Source of the DNA: an uncultured Muribaculaceae bacterium
GTDB lineage: Bacteria; Bacteroidota; Bacteroidia; Bacteroidales; Muribaculaceae
Direction of reading: 5' to 3'
Length of the DNA: 64,000 bases
NCBI GenBank assembly: GCA_958436175.1
Contig: CAUBJF010000003.1
Location: 124,001 to 188,000, forward strand
This document shows positions 42,938 to 50,144 of this stretch, piece by piece. The notes beneath the pieces were generated by a model. The model was not told the DNA's origin, did not search any database, and saw only the letters and a list, made by a program, of their open reading frames with translations. Position 1 is the first letter of the stretch, and every line of letters starts with the position of its first letter. The translations under genes and the position numbers were made by a program.

Positions 42938-44058
42938 TGTCTAACAAAAAAACCAACCAAGAAAGACACATGGAAGAAGAAGTAAGACTGATGAAGGGTA
43001 ACGAGGCTATAGCCCACGCCGCTATCCGTTACGGTGCGGACGGCTATTTCGGCTATCCTATCACTCCCCAGTCAGAAGTCCTTGAGACTCTGGCCGAACT
43101 TCGTCCCTGGGAGACTACCGGTATGGTCGTTCTTCAGGCTGAAAGCGAGGTTGCGGCAATAAATATGGTTTACGGCGGTGCCGCGACAGGCAAAGCAGTT
43201 ATGACATCGTCGTCGTCGCCCGGCGTGAGCCTCATGCAGGAAGGTATTTCATATATCGCAGCGGCTGAGCTGCCTGCCCTGATTGTCAATGTTATGCGTG
43301 GCGGCCCCGGTCTCGGTACCATCCAGCCGTCGCAGTCCGACTATTTCCAGGCCACCAAAGGCGGCGGTCACGGCGACTATCACCTGATTGTCCTCTCGCC
43401 GGCCACCGTTCAGGAAATGACCGACTTCGTGGCTCTCGGCTTCGACCTCGCATTCAAATATCGCACCCCGGCGATGATTCTTGCCGACGGTATCGTGGGT
43501 CAGATGATGGAGAAAGTGGTCCTTCCGCCCTTCCGTCCGCGCCGTACCGAGGAGGAAATCCGCAAACAGTGCCCCTGGGCAGCATGCGGACGCGGTGACC
43601 GCGACCATCGCAATATCATAACCTCGCTCGAGCTCGACTCGGCCAAGATGGAGGAGAACAACAAGCGTTTCCAAGCCACTTACCGGCGTATCGAAGAGAA
43701 CGAGGTCCGTTTCCAGGAATACTATACAGAGGATGCCGAATACCTCATGGTAGCGTTCGGCACCGTCGCCCGTATATGCCTCAAGGCCATCGAGGATGCC
43801 CGCGCCAAGGGTATCAAGGTAGGCCTTCTGCGCCCTATCACTCTCTGGCCCTTCCCGACAAATGAAGTCGCACGTCTGTCGAAGCAGGTTCGCGGTATCC
43901 TTACCGTCGAACTCAATGCCGGACAGATGGTAGAGGACGTACGTCTCGCCGTCGAAGGCCGCGTACCCGTCTACCACTATGGCCGTATGGGCGGCATAGT
44001 CCTCAATCCAAATGAGATTCTCGACGCACTCCACGCCGATTTCCCTGAAATAGGTTAA
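42934..44058 (+). CDS. 2-oxoacid:ferredoxin oxidoreductase, alpha subunit
   Basis: A 374-residue protein with the pyruvate:ferredoxin-type PP/pyrimidine domain. The start overlaps the ferredoxin stop; an ATG lies directly after the first one, and another at MEEEVRLM. The motif YPITPQSEVLETLAEL near 40 contacts the thiamine pyrimidine ring. GGPGLGTIQPSQSDYFQATKGGGHGDY matches the family core, at around 120-145. The C-terminal part (LRPITLWPFPTNEV) is the domain II of the family. With the beta and gamma subunits it oxidises 2-oxoglutarate or branched-chain oxoacids, with CoA, to acyl-CoA. KorA and VorB are the nearest named types; I cannot choose between them. Confidence 0.92.
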   Translation: MMSNKKTNQERHMEEEVRLMKGNEAIAHAAIRYGADGYFGYPITPQSEVLETLAELRPWETTGMVVLQAESEVAAINMVYGGAATGKAVMTSSSSPGVSLMQEGISYIAAAELPALIVNVMRGGPGLGTIQPSQSDYFQATKGGGHGDYHLIVLSPATVQEMTDFVALGFDLAFKYRTPAMILADGIVGQMMEKVVLPPFRPRRTEEEIRKQCPWAACGRGDRDHRNIITSLELDSAKMEENNKRFQATYRRIEENEVRFQEYYTEDAEYLMVAFGTVARICLKAIEDARAKGIKVGLLRPITLWPFPTNEVARLSKQVRGILTVELNAGQMVEDVRLAVEGRVPVYHYGRMGGIVLNPNEILDALHADFPEIG

Positions 44059-44077
44059 ACTTTTACCACTCCTGAAA

Positions 44078-44851
44078 ATGACACCCGAAGAGATAATCCG
44101 ACCTGAGAACAAGGTCTATTCGCGTCCGCAACTGCTGACCGACAATGTGACGCATTACTGCCCGGGATGCAGCCATGGCGTGGTACACCGCGTCATCGCC
44201 GAGCTTCTCGACGAAATGAAAGTCGCCGACAGGACCATAGCCGTAGCTCCCGTAGGCTGTGCCGTCTTTGCATATAACTATATCGATGTCGACTGGATCG
44301 AGGCCGCACACGGACGAGCACCAGCCGTGGCTACGGCTGCCAACCGTCTCCATCCCGAGAACCTCGTATTCACATACCAGGGCGACGGCGACCTCTCCGC
44401 TATCGGTACGGCCGAAACTATCCACGCCTGCAACCGTGGCGAAGATATCACCATCATCTTCATCAACAATGCTATCTACGGTATGACCGGCGGCCAGATG
44501 GCTCCGACCACACTGCTCGGCATGAAGACAGCCACAACGCCCTACGGTCGCTGCGTAGAACTCAACGGCTACCCTCTGGCGATCACGAACCTTCTTGCAC
44601 AGCTCGACGGCACATGCTATGTGACCCGTCAGGCAGTCCACACTCCGGCTGCCGTGCGCAAGGCCAAAGCTGCCATCAAGAAAGCTTTCGAGAACACTCT
44701 CGCCAAGAAAGGCACCTCGGTAGTCGAAATTGTTTCGACCTGCAATTCAGGCTGGAAGATGTCGCCCGCCGACTCCAACAAATGGATGGAAGAACATATG
44801 TTCGAAAAATATCCTCTCGGCGACCTTAAAAATGTAGAATCCGCAAAGTAG
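44078..44851 (+). CDS. 2-oxoacid:ferredoxin oxidoreductase, beta (TPP-binding) subunit
   Basis: A 257-residue protein with the thiamine diphosphate site GDGDLSAIG at about 104-112 and the NNAIYGMTGGQ loop at about 130-140. The first iron-sulfur ligands appear in HYCPGCSHG near residue 27. It begins 19 bases after the alpha subunit and is followed after 7 bases by the gamma subunit. It carries the catalytic cofactor. Confidence 0.93.
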   Translation: MTPEEIIRPENKVYSRPQLLTDNVTHYCPGCSHGVVHRVIAELLDEMKVADRTIAVAPVGCAVFAYNYIDVDWIEAAHGRAPAVATAANRLHPENLVFTYQGDGDLSAIGTAETIHACNRGEDITIIFINNAIYGMTGGQMAPTTLLGMKTATTPYGRCVELNGYPLAITNLLAQLDGTCYVTRQAVHTPAAVRKAKAAIKKAFENTLAKKGTSVVEIVSTCNSGWKMSPADSNKWMEEHMFEKYPLGDLKNVESAK

Positions 44852-44858
44852 CATCCCT

Positions 44859-45392
44859 ATGAAAGAAGAAATCATCATAGCCGGTTTCGGCGGTCAGGGT
44901 GTCCTCTCGATGGGCAAGATCCTGGCATATGCCGGCCTTATGGACAACCTCGAAGTAACCTGGATGCCCTCCTACGGTCCGGAACAGCGCGGCGGTACGG
45001 CCAACGTGACCGTTATCCTGAGCGATACCCCAATCAGCTCTCCAGTGCTTGACACCTACGACACCGCTGTCGTTCTCAACCAGCAGAGCCTCGACAAGTT
45101 CGAACCGAAGGTGAAACCCGGCGGAACGCTCATCTATGACCCCTCCGGCATACACCGTCTTCCCGAACGCACCGACATCAAGGTTGTTTCCGTCGACGCT
45201 ATGAGCGCTTCGATAGAGCTCAAGAACTCCAAGACCTACAATATGATTCTGCTCGGAGCCCTCCTCCAGCTCCGTCCTATCGTTGGTATCGATGCCGTTA
45301 TCCGCGGCCTCCGCAAGACCCTGCCCGAACGTCACCACCACCTCATCCCCCTCAACGAAGAAGCTCTCCGTAAAGGCATGAGCCTGGCATAA
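44859..45392 (+). CDS. 2-oxoacid:ferredoxin oxidoreductase, gamma subunit
   Basis: A 177-residue protein starting with the family signature IIIAGFGGQGVLSMGKILAYAG, followed by WMPSYGPEQRGGTANVTV, both typical of the gamma domain that completes the CoA-binding region. The operon order delta-alpha-beta-gamma is usual in Bacteroidales for the 2-oxoglutarate or branched-chain oxoacid enzymes. A terminator follows. Confidence 0.92.
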   Translation: MKEEIIIAGFGGQGVLSMGKILAYAGLMDNLEVTWMPSYGPEQRGGTANVTVILSDTPISSPVLDTYDTAVVLNQQSLDKFEPKVKPGGTLIYDPSGIHRLPERTDIKVVSVDAMSASIELKNSKTYNMILLGALLQLRPIVGIDAVIRGLRKTLPERHHHLIPLNEEALRKGMSLA

Positions 45393-45413
45393 GGCACTAA
45401 GACATATTTCAGT

Positions 45414-45451
45414 AGCCCCGGCTTCGTTATGTCGATGCCGGGGCTTTTCTT
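45414..45451 (+). terminator. Terminator of the oxidoreductase operon
   Basis: AGCCCCGGC at 45414 pairs with GCCGGGGCT ending at 45445, followed by TTTCTT. Confidence 0.8.
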
Positions 45452-45556
45452 ATCTGGACATTATAAATGTTAAAAAAAACTAAATTTAGCAGTAGGTAAA
45501 GTCTATCTCGCTGAAAAATTGTATTTTTACGAAAATTATTTTACACACAGGCCACT

Positions 45557-46438
45557 ATGAAACATCTTTGCTCCCAGACCATCCTGTTGCTGATTCTAAG
45601 CATCTTGTCTCTCCCTTGTATGGCGCAGGAATATGTACTCTCCGAGGGTAGCGACGTACGCAATGTCGAGTCTCCGGATATCGTTAAAGATGGTTTCCGT
45701 TACTACATCTACGATGCGGAAAATTGTGAACTTGCCTTGATGGGCAGAGATGTGATTTCCCTCTATCCACGGAATTACACTCGTATGACGATGCAGTACA
45801 TCGCGCCTTTCATGGAAGGTGAATCATATTCCGGAGACATCGAAGTGCCGGCAAAGGTGATGCACGAAGGCATAGAGTACACCGTAGTTCGTGTGGCCTG
45901 TGGAGCCTTCGTGAAATGTTCCAATTTGACATCGGTGAAATTGCCTTCTACAATCCGTGAATTCGGCATAGGTTGTTTCTACGAATGTCCGGAGCTGACC
46001 GATATAAGTTTCGATGGTTCTACTCCGATGACATGGGACAGAGAATCATTCCAAGGCTGTGACAAGCTCACAACAATAGAAGCCCGATCCCCGGCACCCG
46101 TAGACCATGACTGTATAGCTTTGATGCCTTTTGAGAGCAGCACTCTCATAGTACCTGCCGGTTGCGGTGAGCTTTACAGAAATGTTCTCCCGTGGAAGAA
46201 GTTCAGGAATATCGTCGAGGCCGACCTTACAGGAATAGTAGAGCTGGAGACCGGGGAACAACCAGTCGTCAGCGTGGAGCAGGGATGCGTCGTAGCCTGC
46301 GAGGGGCCGGCTGAGATCTTCGATATATGCGGATATATGATAGCGATTCTGGAGCCTGGTGAACGGCTTGAGAATCTTAACCGCGGGATATACATAGCCC
46401 GTTCCCCCTCAGGCGTTCAAAAACTCATTATCCGATAA
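45557..46438 (+). CDS. BspA-like leucine-rich-repeat secreted protein
   Basis: A 293-residue protein with a signal peptide (MKHLCSQTILLLILSILSLPCMAQ). The middle has LRR_5 (BspA/TpLRR) repeats: ACGAFVKCSNLTSVKLPSTI, CFYECPELTDISF, SFQGCDKLTTIEA. A C-terminal beta domain ends GIYIARSPSGVQKLIIR, which looks like the C-terminal sorting-type domain of Bacteroidales secreted proteins. It is a short version of a family often involved in surface adhesion. It is preceded by an AT-rich stretch with a TATTTTTA-like -7 element and stands alone between terminator and ribosomal cluster. Confidence 0.78.
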   Translation: MKHLCSQTILLLILSILSLPCMAQEYVLSEGSDVRNVESPDIVKDGFRYYIYDAENCELALMGRDVISLYPRNYTRMTMQYIAPFMEGESYSGDIEVPAKVMHEGIEYTVVRVACGAFVKCSNLTSVKLPSTIREFGIGCFYECPELTDISFDGSTPMTWDRESFQGCDKLTTIEARSPAPVDHDCIALMPFESSTLIVPAGCGELYRNVLPWKKFRNIVEADLTGIVELETGEQPVVSVEQGCVVACEGPAEIFDICGYMIAILEPGERLENLNRGIYIARSPSGVQKLIIR

Positions 46439-46527
46439 GAAAACGAGTTTGCGAGGGCTCAAGCTGGAGGCGGGACACCTTCAGGAAATTTTTTTGAGTC
46501 AAAGAGATATAAAAAAGGCTTAAAGAT

Positions 46528-46558
46528 TTGGCCAATTGCCGAAAAAGTCGTTACTTTG
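46528..46558 (+). promoter_or_regulatory. Promoter of the rpmB-rpmG cluster
   Basis: TTG at 46528-46530, 20 bases, then TTACTTTG at 46551-46558, close to TAnnTTTG with one mismatch. It lies 134 bases before rpmB, leaving a long leader. Confidence 0.6.
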
Positions 46559-46587
46559 CACTCTGATTTGTGGCGCATGCATAAAAA

Positions 46588-46615
46588 GGCGCCCGGAAAG
46601 ATGCGCCGGGACGCC
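46588..46615 (+). promoter_or_regulatory. Leader hairpin upstream of rpmB
   Basis: GGCGCCCGG at 46588 pairs with CCGGGACGCC ending at 46615, forming nine pairs with one bulged A and a nine-base loop. It sits in the leader between promoter and rpmB, where ribosomal protein operons often have autoregulatory structures. No U-run follows, so it is not a simple terminator. Confidence 0.4.
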
Positions 46616-46691
46616 GATATGAGATGTGCGATGCCGGCCGCAGCCTATCGATGTACAAAAGAAATAAGAAAACGATAAACCATTAACAGCC

Positions 46692-46949
46692 ATGTCAAAG
46701 ATTTGTCAGATTACCGGCAAGAAAGCGATGACGGGAAACAACGTTTCGCACTCGAAGCGTCGCACCAAACGTAAATTCAACATCAACCTCTTCACCAAGA
46801 AGTTCTACTGGGTTGAACAGGGTGTATGGATCAGCCTTACTATTTCGGCTGCAGGTCTCCGCACCATCAACAAGCTTGGTCTCAACAAGGCAATGACCGA
46901 AGCTTACGAAAAAGGCTATCTCAAGGACACAGACATCAAATTCCTCTAA
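46692..46949 (+). CDS. rpmB: Large-subunit ribosomal protein bL28
   Basis: An 85-residue basic protein opening MSKICQITGKKAMTGNNVSHSKRRTKRKF, the full L28 signature, and ending with the KGYLKDTDIKFL segment. Only one cysteine is present, so this is a zinc-free (C-minus) form. It is followed 25 bases later by rpmG, the usual bacterial order. Confidence 0.97.
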   Translation: MSKICQITGKKAMTGNNVSHSKRRTKRKFNINLFTKKFYWVEQGVWISLTISAAGLRTINKLGLNKAMTEAYEKGYLKDTDIKFL

Positions 46950-46974
46950 CCTCATCCCCTAAATCACTGACACA

Positions 46975-47163
46975 ATGGCAAAGAAAGCTAAAGGTAACCG
47001 CGTACAGGTGATTCTCGAATGCACCGAACATAAGGCCAGCGGAATGCCTGGTACATCCCGCTACATCACTACCAAGAACCGTAAGAACACGACAGAACGT
47101 CTCGAGCTTAAGAAGTACAATCCTATCCTCAAGCGCGTGACCGTCCATAAAGAAATCAAATAA
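46975..47163 (+). CDS. rpmG: Large-subunit ribosomal protein bL33
   Basis: A 62-residue basic protein (MAKKAKGNRVQVILECTEH). It has the L33 core TTKNRKNTTERLELKKYNP. Only a single cysteine is present, so this is the zinc-free type. It is 13 bases upstream of the DUF4295 gene. Confidence 0.96.
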   Translation: MAKKAKGNRVQVILECTEHKASGMPGTSRYITTKNRKNTTERLELKKYNPILKRVTVHKEIK

Positions 47164-47176
47164 AACTTCCTAAGAT

Positions 47177-47329
47177 ATGGCAAAGAAAACCGTTGCAACG
47201 CTCCAGAAAGGCGAAGGCCGTACCTACAGCAAAGTCATCAAGATGGTGAAGTCGCCCAAGACCGGTGCCTACATCTTCAAAGAAGAAATGGTGCCTAACG
47301 ACGCTGTCAAGGACACTCTCAACAAGTAA
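47177..47329 (+). CDS. DUF4295-family protein, Bacteroidetes-specific ribosome-associated
   Basis: A 50-residue basic protein (MAKKTVATLQKGEGRTYSKV, then KMVKSPKTGAYIFKEEMVP). Proteins of this length and sequence occur next to rpmB and rpmG throughout Bacteroidetes and are annotated DUF4295. Their position and charge indicate a ribosomal component; a Bacteroidetes-specific extra large-subunit protein has been described from ribosome structures and may be this one, which I state from memory only. Third gene of the cluster, followed by a terminator. Confidence 0.88.
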   Translation: MAKKTVATLQKGEGRTYSKVIKMVKSPKTGAYIFKEEMVPNDAVKDTLNK

Positions 47330-47378
47330 TATCGACATACACTTCGCCCGGCACCTCCGGGTTCAGTACGATACAGTT

Positions 47379-47424
47379 GCGCAAGGCATACCTCGACCGA
47401 GGGGTTGCCTTGCGTGCTTTTTTA
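47379..47424 (+). terminator. Terminator of the rpmB cluster
   Basis: CGCAAGGCA at 47380 pairs with TGCCTTGCG ending at 47414, with an inner CCTCG/CGAGG stem, followed by TGCTTTTTTA. Confidence 0.8.
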
Positions 47425-47493
47425 CGCCAGGGAGAACTCTTGGGTGTTTTGGTTGTTCTAATATGTGAAAGTAGAACATAAAACACTGAAATA

Positions 47494-47670
47494 ATGGCAA
47501 CAATATTCAAATCCGAGGAAGCACGTGAAATAGATGCCCTCGAACAGATCGAAAAACGTATCGAACGTCGTGAGCGTCGCGAACGTCTCCATCACATCAT
47601 CATCGCCGGTCTGAGCATCCTCCTGGCTGCCTCTCTTGTAGGACATGTGACCTGCCGCCGTCGTCGCTGA
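47494..47670 (+). CDS. 58-residue single-span membrane protein, unknown function
   Basis: From ATG at 47494 to TGA at 47670. The N-terminal 32 residues form a highly charged helix (EEAREIDALEQIEKRIERRE and following arginines). One hydrophobic helix follows (HHIIIAGLSILLAASLVGH) and the end is TCRRRR. The charge pattern would put both ends near the membrane face in the cytoplasm or leave the tail just outside. No family is recognised. It is a separate transcript after the ribosomal terminator. In Bacteroides the gene after DUF4295 is commonly ftsY, which is not found here. Confidence 0.6.
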   Translation: MATIFKSEEAREIDALEQIEKRIERRERRERLHHIIIAGLSILLAASLVGHVTCRRRR

Positions 47671-47692
47671 TATAGCTTTGACAATGAAAAAG

Positions 47693-47721
47693 GAACCCCG
47701 ACTGCCTGTCAGCCGGGGTTC
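47693..47721. terminator. Bidirectional terminator overlapping the gluQ stop
   Basis: GAACCCCG at 47693 pairs with CGGGGTTC ending at 47721, with an inner CTG/CAG stem. On the minus strand it is followed by CTTTTTCATT. The gluQ stop codon lies inside the hairpin. It can also end the plus-strand small gene. Confidence 0.7.
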
Positions 47722-48668
47722 TGCTGTAATGTAAGGGTACGGGGGATAAGCCGCCAGTCGAAGACATCGAGCAACTCCGTCGGAGTGCACTGTGTGCCGC
47801 CTTCGACAAGTCCGGCTGTCGCTGCCAGTCTTCCGATAAGTTCGGGGGCCGTCATACGGCTGCGCATCGCCTCCATATTGAGCGATCTGTCTCGTTTAGA
47901 CAGTCGTCGGCCGTCGGCATTGCATATCAATGGTACATGCGCGAATGTCGGTGCCGGGAGTCCGAGAAGTTCGTAGAGGTATAGCTGCTGGGTCGTCGAT
48001 AGAAGCAGGTCGCTGCCTCGCACAACCTCCGTTATGCCCATGGCGGCATCGTCGACTACGACAGCGAGCTGGTAGGCCCATGCTCCGTCGGAACGTCGGA
48101 GTATGAAATCGCCGCATTCGTGGACGAGGTTGCATTCCTGAGGGCCATAGACCAAGTCGTCGAAGCGGAAACTTCTGTCGGGGACGGCAAGGCGTATGGC
48201 ATGAGGACGTGAAGTCTGTGTGAAGGCACAAGGCAGCTTGTCGGGGCGGCACGTGCCGCCATAGACTATACGGCCGTCGGACTGATGGGGAGCCTGAGTG
48301 GCCATGATATCTGCACGTGTGCAGTAACATGGATAAGCATAGCCTGTAGCCTTGATAGCGGCGAGGGCATGTTCATATAACCCGGAGCGACGGCTCTGCG
48401 AGTAAGGGCCGTTTGAGCCCCTGTCGTCAAGTCCTCCCTCGTCCCAGTCAAGTCCCAGCCATGCAAGGTCGTCCTCAATCAGTCGGCTGTATTCGGTCTT
48501 GGAGCGCATCGGGTCGAGGTCTTCGATACGTAGCACCCATCGTCCGCCGCGACTGCGCACCGACAGCCACGACAGCAGTGCGCTGAAGACATTCCCGAAA
48601 TGCATCCTGCCGCTTGGCGACGGGGCGAAGCGGCCGACCGCTACCGAGGCGTTTTTCTGCTTGTCCAT
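47709..48668 (-). CDS. gluQ: Glutamyl-Q tRNA(Asp) synthetase
   Basis: A 319-residue class I synthetase-like protein lacking the anticodon-binding half of GluRS. The HIGH-type motif is APSPSGRMHFGN (about 14-25), followed by WVLRIEDLDPMR. The zinc-site cysteines occur in YPCYCTRAD. The KMSKS-type motif is LSKRDRS at about 255. This is the GluQRS form, which attaches glutamate to queuosine in tRNA-Asp. The start is four bases after the rodA stop, so it is at the end of the rod-shape operon. Confidence 0.9.
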   Translation of the reverse strand: MDKQKNASVAVGRFAPSPSGRMHFGNVFSALLSWLSVRSRGGRWVLRIEDLDPMRSKTEYSRLIEDDLAWLGLDWDEGGLDDRGSNGPYSQSRRSGLYEHALAAIKATGYAYPCYCTRADIMATQAPHQSDGRIVYGGTCRPDKLPCAFTQTSRPHAIRLAVPDRSFRFDDLVYGPQECNLVHECGDFILRRSDGAWAYQLAVVVDDAAMGITEVVRGSDLLLSTTQQLYLYELLGLPAPTFAHVPLICNADGRRLSKRDRSLNMEAMRSRMTAPELIGRLAATAGLVEGGTQCTPTELLDVFDWRLIPRTLTLQQNPG

Positions 48669-48671
48669 AGC

Positions 48672-50144
48672 TCAATATGCAAGTTCGTGCTTTCGTGCTG
48701 CGTCTATTTTGAGGAGAACGAAAAGAAGGATTGTGAACCCCCATAGCGAGGAGCCTCCGTAGCTGAAGAAGGGCAGAGGAATGCCTATGACAGGGCATAG
48801 GCCTATCACCATTCCGATATTGATGCAGAAGTGGAAGATGATGAAAGAAGCGACACAGTATGCGTAGACACGACCGAATGTGGTCGGCTGACGTTCGGCG
48901 ATGACTATGATCCGTAGTATCAGGCCGAGGAAGAGCAGGGTGACGAACATAGCGCCGACGAAACCTTCTTCTTCGCCAATGGTACAGAAGATGAAGTCGG
49001 TGTGCTGTTCGGGCACGTATTTTAGCTTAGTCTGTGTGCCGTTGAGGAAGCCTTTGCCGAAGAACCCCCCCGAGCCGATGGCAATTTTGCTCTGGTTGAC
49101 GTTGTAGCCAGCATCGCGCAAGTCCTCGACCATGCCGAGAGCAACCTTGATACGCATCTGCTGATGAGGTTGGAGATGATTGAATGCAGCCCCTACGGAG
49201 AAGAGGAAGGCGAGGCTTACAACGGCTGTAGCCACCGAAAGGAAGAGTTTTGGCCGACGAAGCTTGATGGCCTCGATGGCTATGTAGACACATGCTGCTC
49301 CAATGATAAACAGATTGATAGCAAGACCCGGAAGTACAAGACCGAATAAATCGAGAAAGTATTCCGCCAGACCGGTACCGGCGAACCACAGAAATAGATT
49401 GCGGGCTACCTCGAGCCGTCGGGTATATATCATGGACATGCCTATCATGACAAGCATCACCATTATCATTACTATGAATTCACCCGTTGGCACGCCAAGT
49501 ATGGTGCTGTCGACATATTTGATGCCTACTACGAATATCACTACGGCGAAGAGGGCTGCGAAGAGCACAAGGCCGCTCATGCCTTCGCGGTAGAGGACGA
49601 AAAAGAGTGCCAGGAAGGTGAGGGCCGAGCCGGTCTCGTTTTGAAGAAGTATCAGCACGACAGGCATCAGGATTATGCCTATTGCCTTGACATAGTTCAT
49701 CGGGCTTGAGTTGAGCACGAAATGATAGGCACTGAAAAGTTTCGCCAGCGCAAGAGCCGTGGCGAACTTGGCAAATTCGGCAGGCTGGAGGCTCATCGAC
49801 GAACCTATCGTTATCCAGGAACGCGACCCCTTGATGTCGTGGGCGATAAATGGCGTGACAGCCAGCAGGATAAGAATGCCTATATAGACAGGATAGGCGT
49901 AAGTTTCGTACATCCGCGCATCTATCAGAAGAAGCACTACGCCAAGCATCAGCGACAGACCAATCCAGCGGAGCTGTTTGCCGGAAAATTCGTCGGCGGA
50001 AAACATGCTGGCTTCGTCAAAGTCGTAGCTGGCGGCATAGATGCTTATCATGCCGGCGAAGACCATTATGAGATAGATGATTACTGTGGTCCAGTCCAGG
50101 TCGCGGAAGGTGCTGGACGGGTCATTTCTTCTTGGGAGCGGCAT
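48672..50144 (-). CDS. rodA: Rod-shape-determining peptidoglycan polymerase RodA
   Basis: A 490-residue SEDS protein with about ten hydrophobic segments. The conserved late part has IAIGSGGFFGKGFLNGTQTK, VPEQHTDFIFCTIGEEEGFVG and PFFSYGGSSLWGF, the hallmark of RodA/FtsW. A sizeable mid-protein region of extra hydrophobic helices (about 220-310) makes it longer than the E. coli protein, as in other Bacteroidetes. It overlaps the PBP2 gene by 23 bases. RodA polymerises glycan strands during elongation together with PBP2 and MreBCD. Confidence 0.95.
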   Translation of the reverse strand: MPLPRRNDPSSTFRDLDWTTVIIYLIMVFAGMISIYAASYDFDEASMFSADEFSGKQLRWIGLSLMLGVVLLLIDARMYETYAYPVYIGILILLAVTPFIAHDIKGSRSWITIGSSMSLQPAEFAKFATALALAKLFSAYHFVLNSSPMNYVKAIGIILMPVVLILLQNETGSALTFLALFFVLYREGMSGLVLFAALFAVVIFVVGIKYVDSTILGVPTGEFIVMIMVMLVMIGMSMIYTRRLEVARNLFLWFAGTGLAEYFLDLFGLVLPGLAINLFIIGAACVYIAIEAIKLRRPKLFLSVATAVVSLAFLFSVGAAFNHLQPHQQMRIKVALGMVEDLRDAGYNVNQSKIAIGSGGFFGKGFLNGTQTKLKYVPEQHTDFIFCTIGEEEGFVGAMFVTLLFLGLILRIIVIAERQPTTFGRVYAYCVASFIIFHFCINIGMVIGLCPVIGIPLPFFSYGGSSLWGFTILLFVLLKIDAARKHELAY

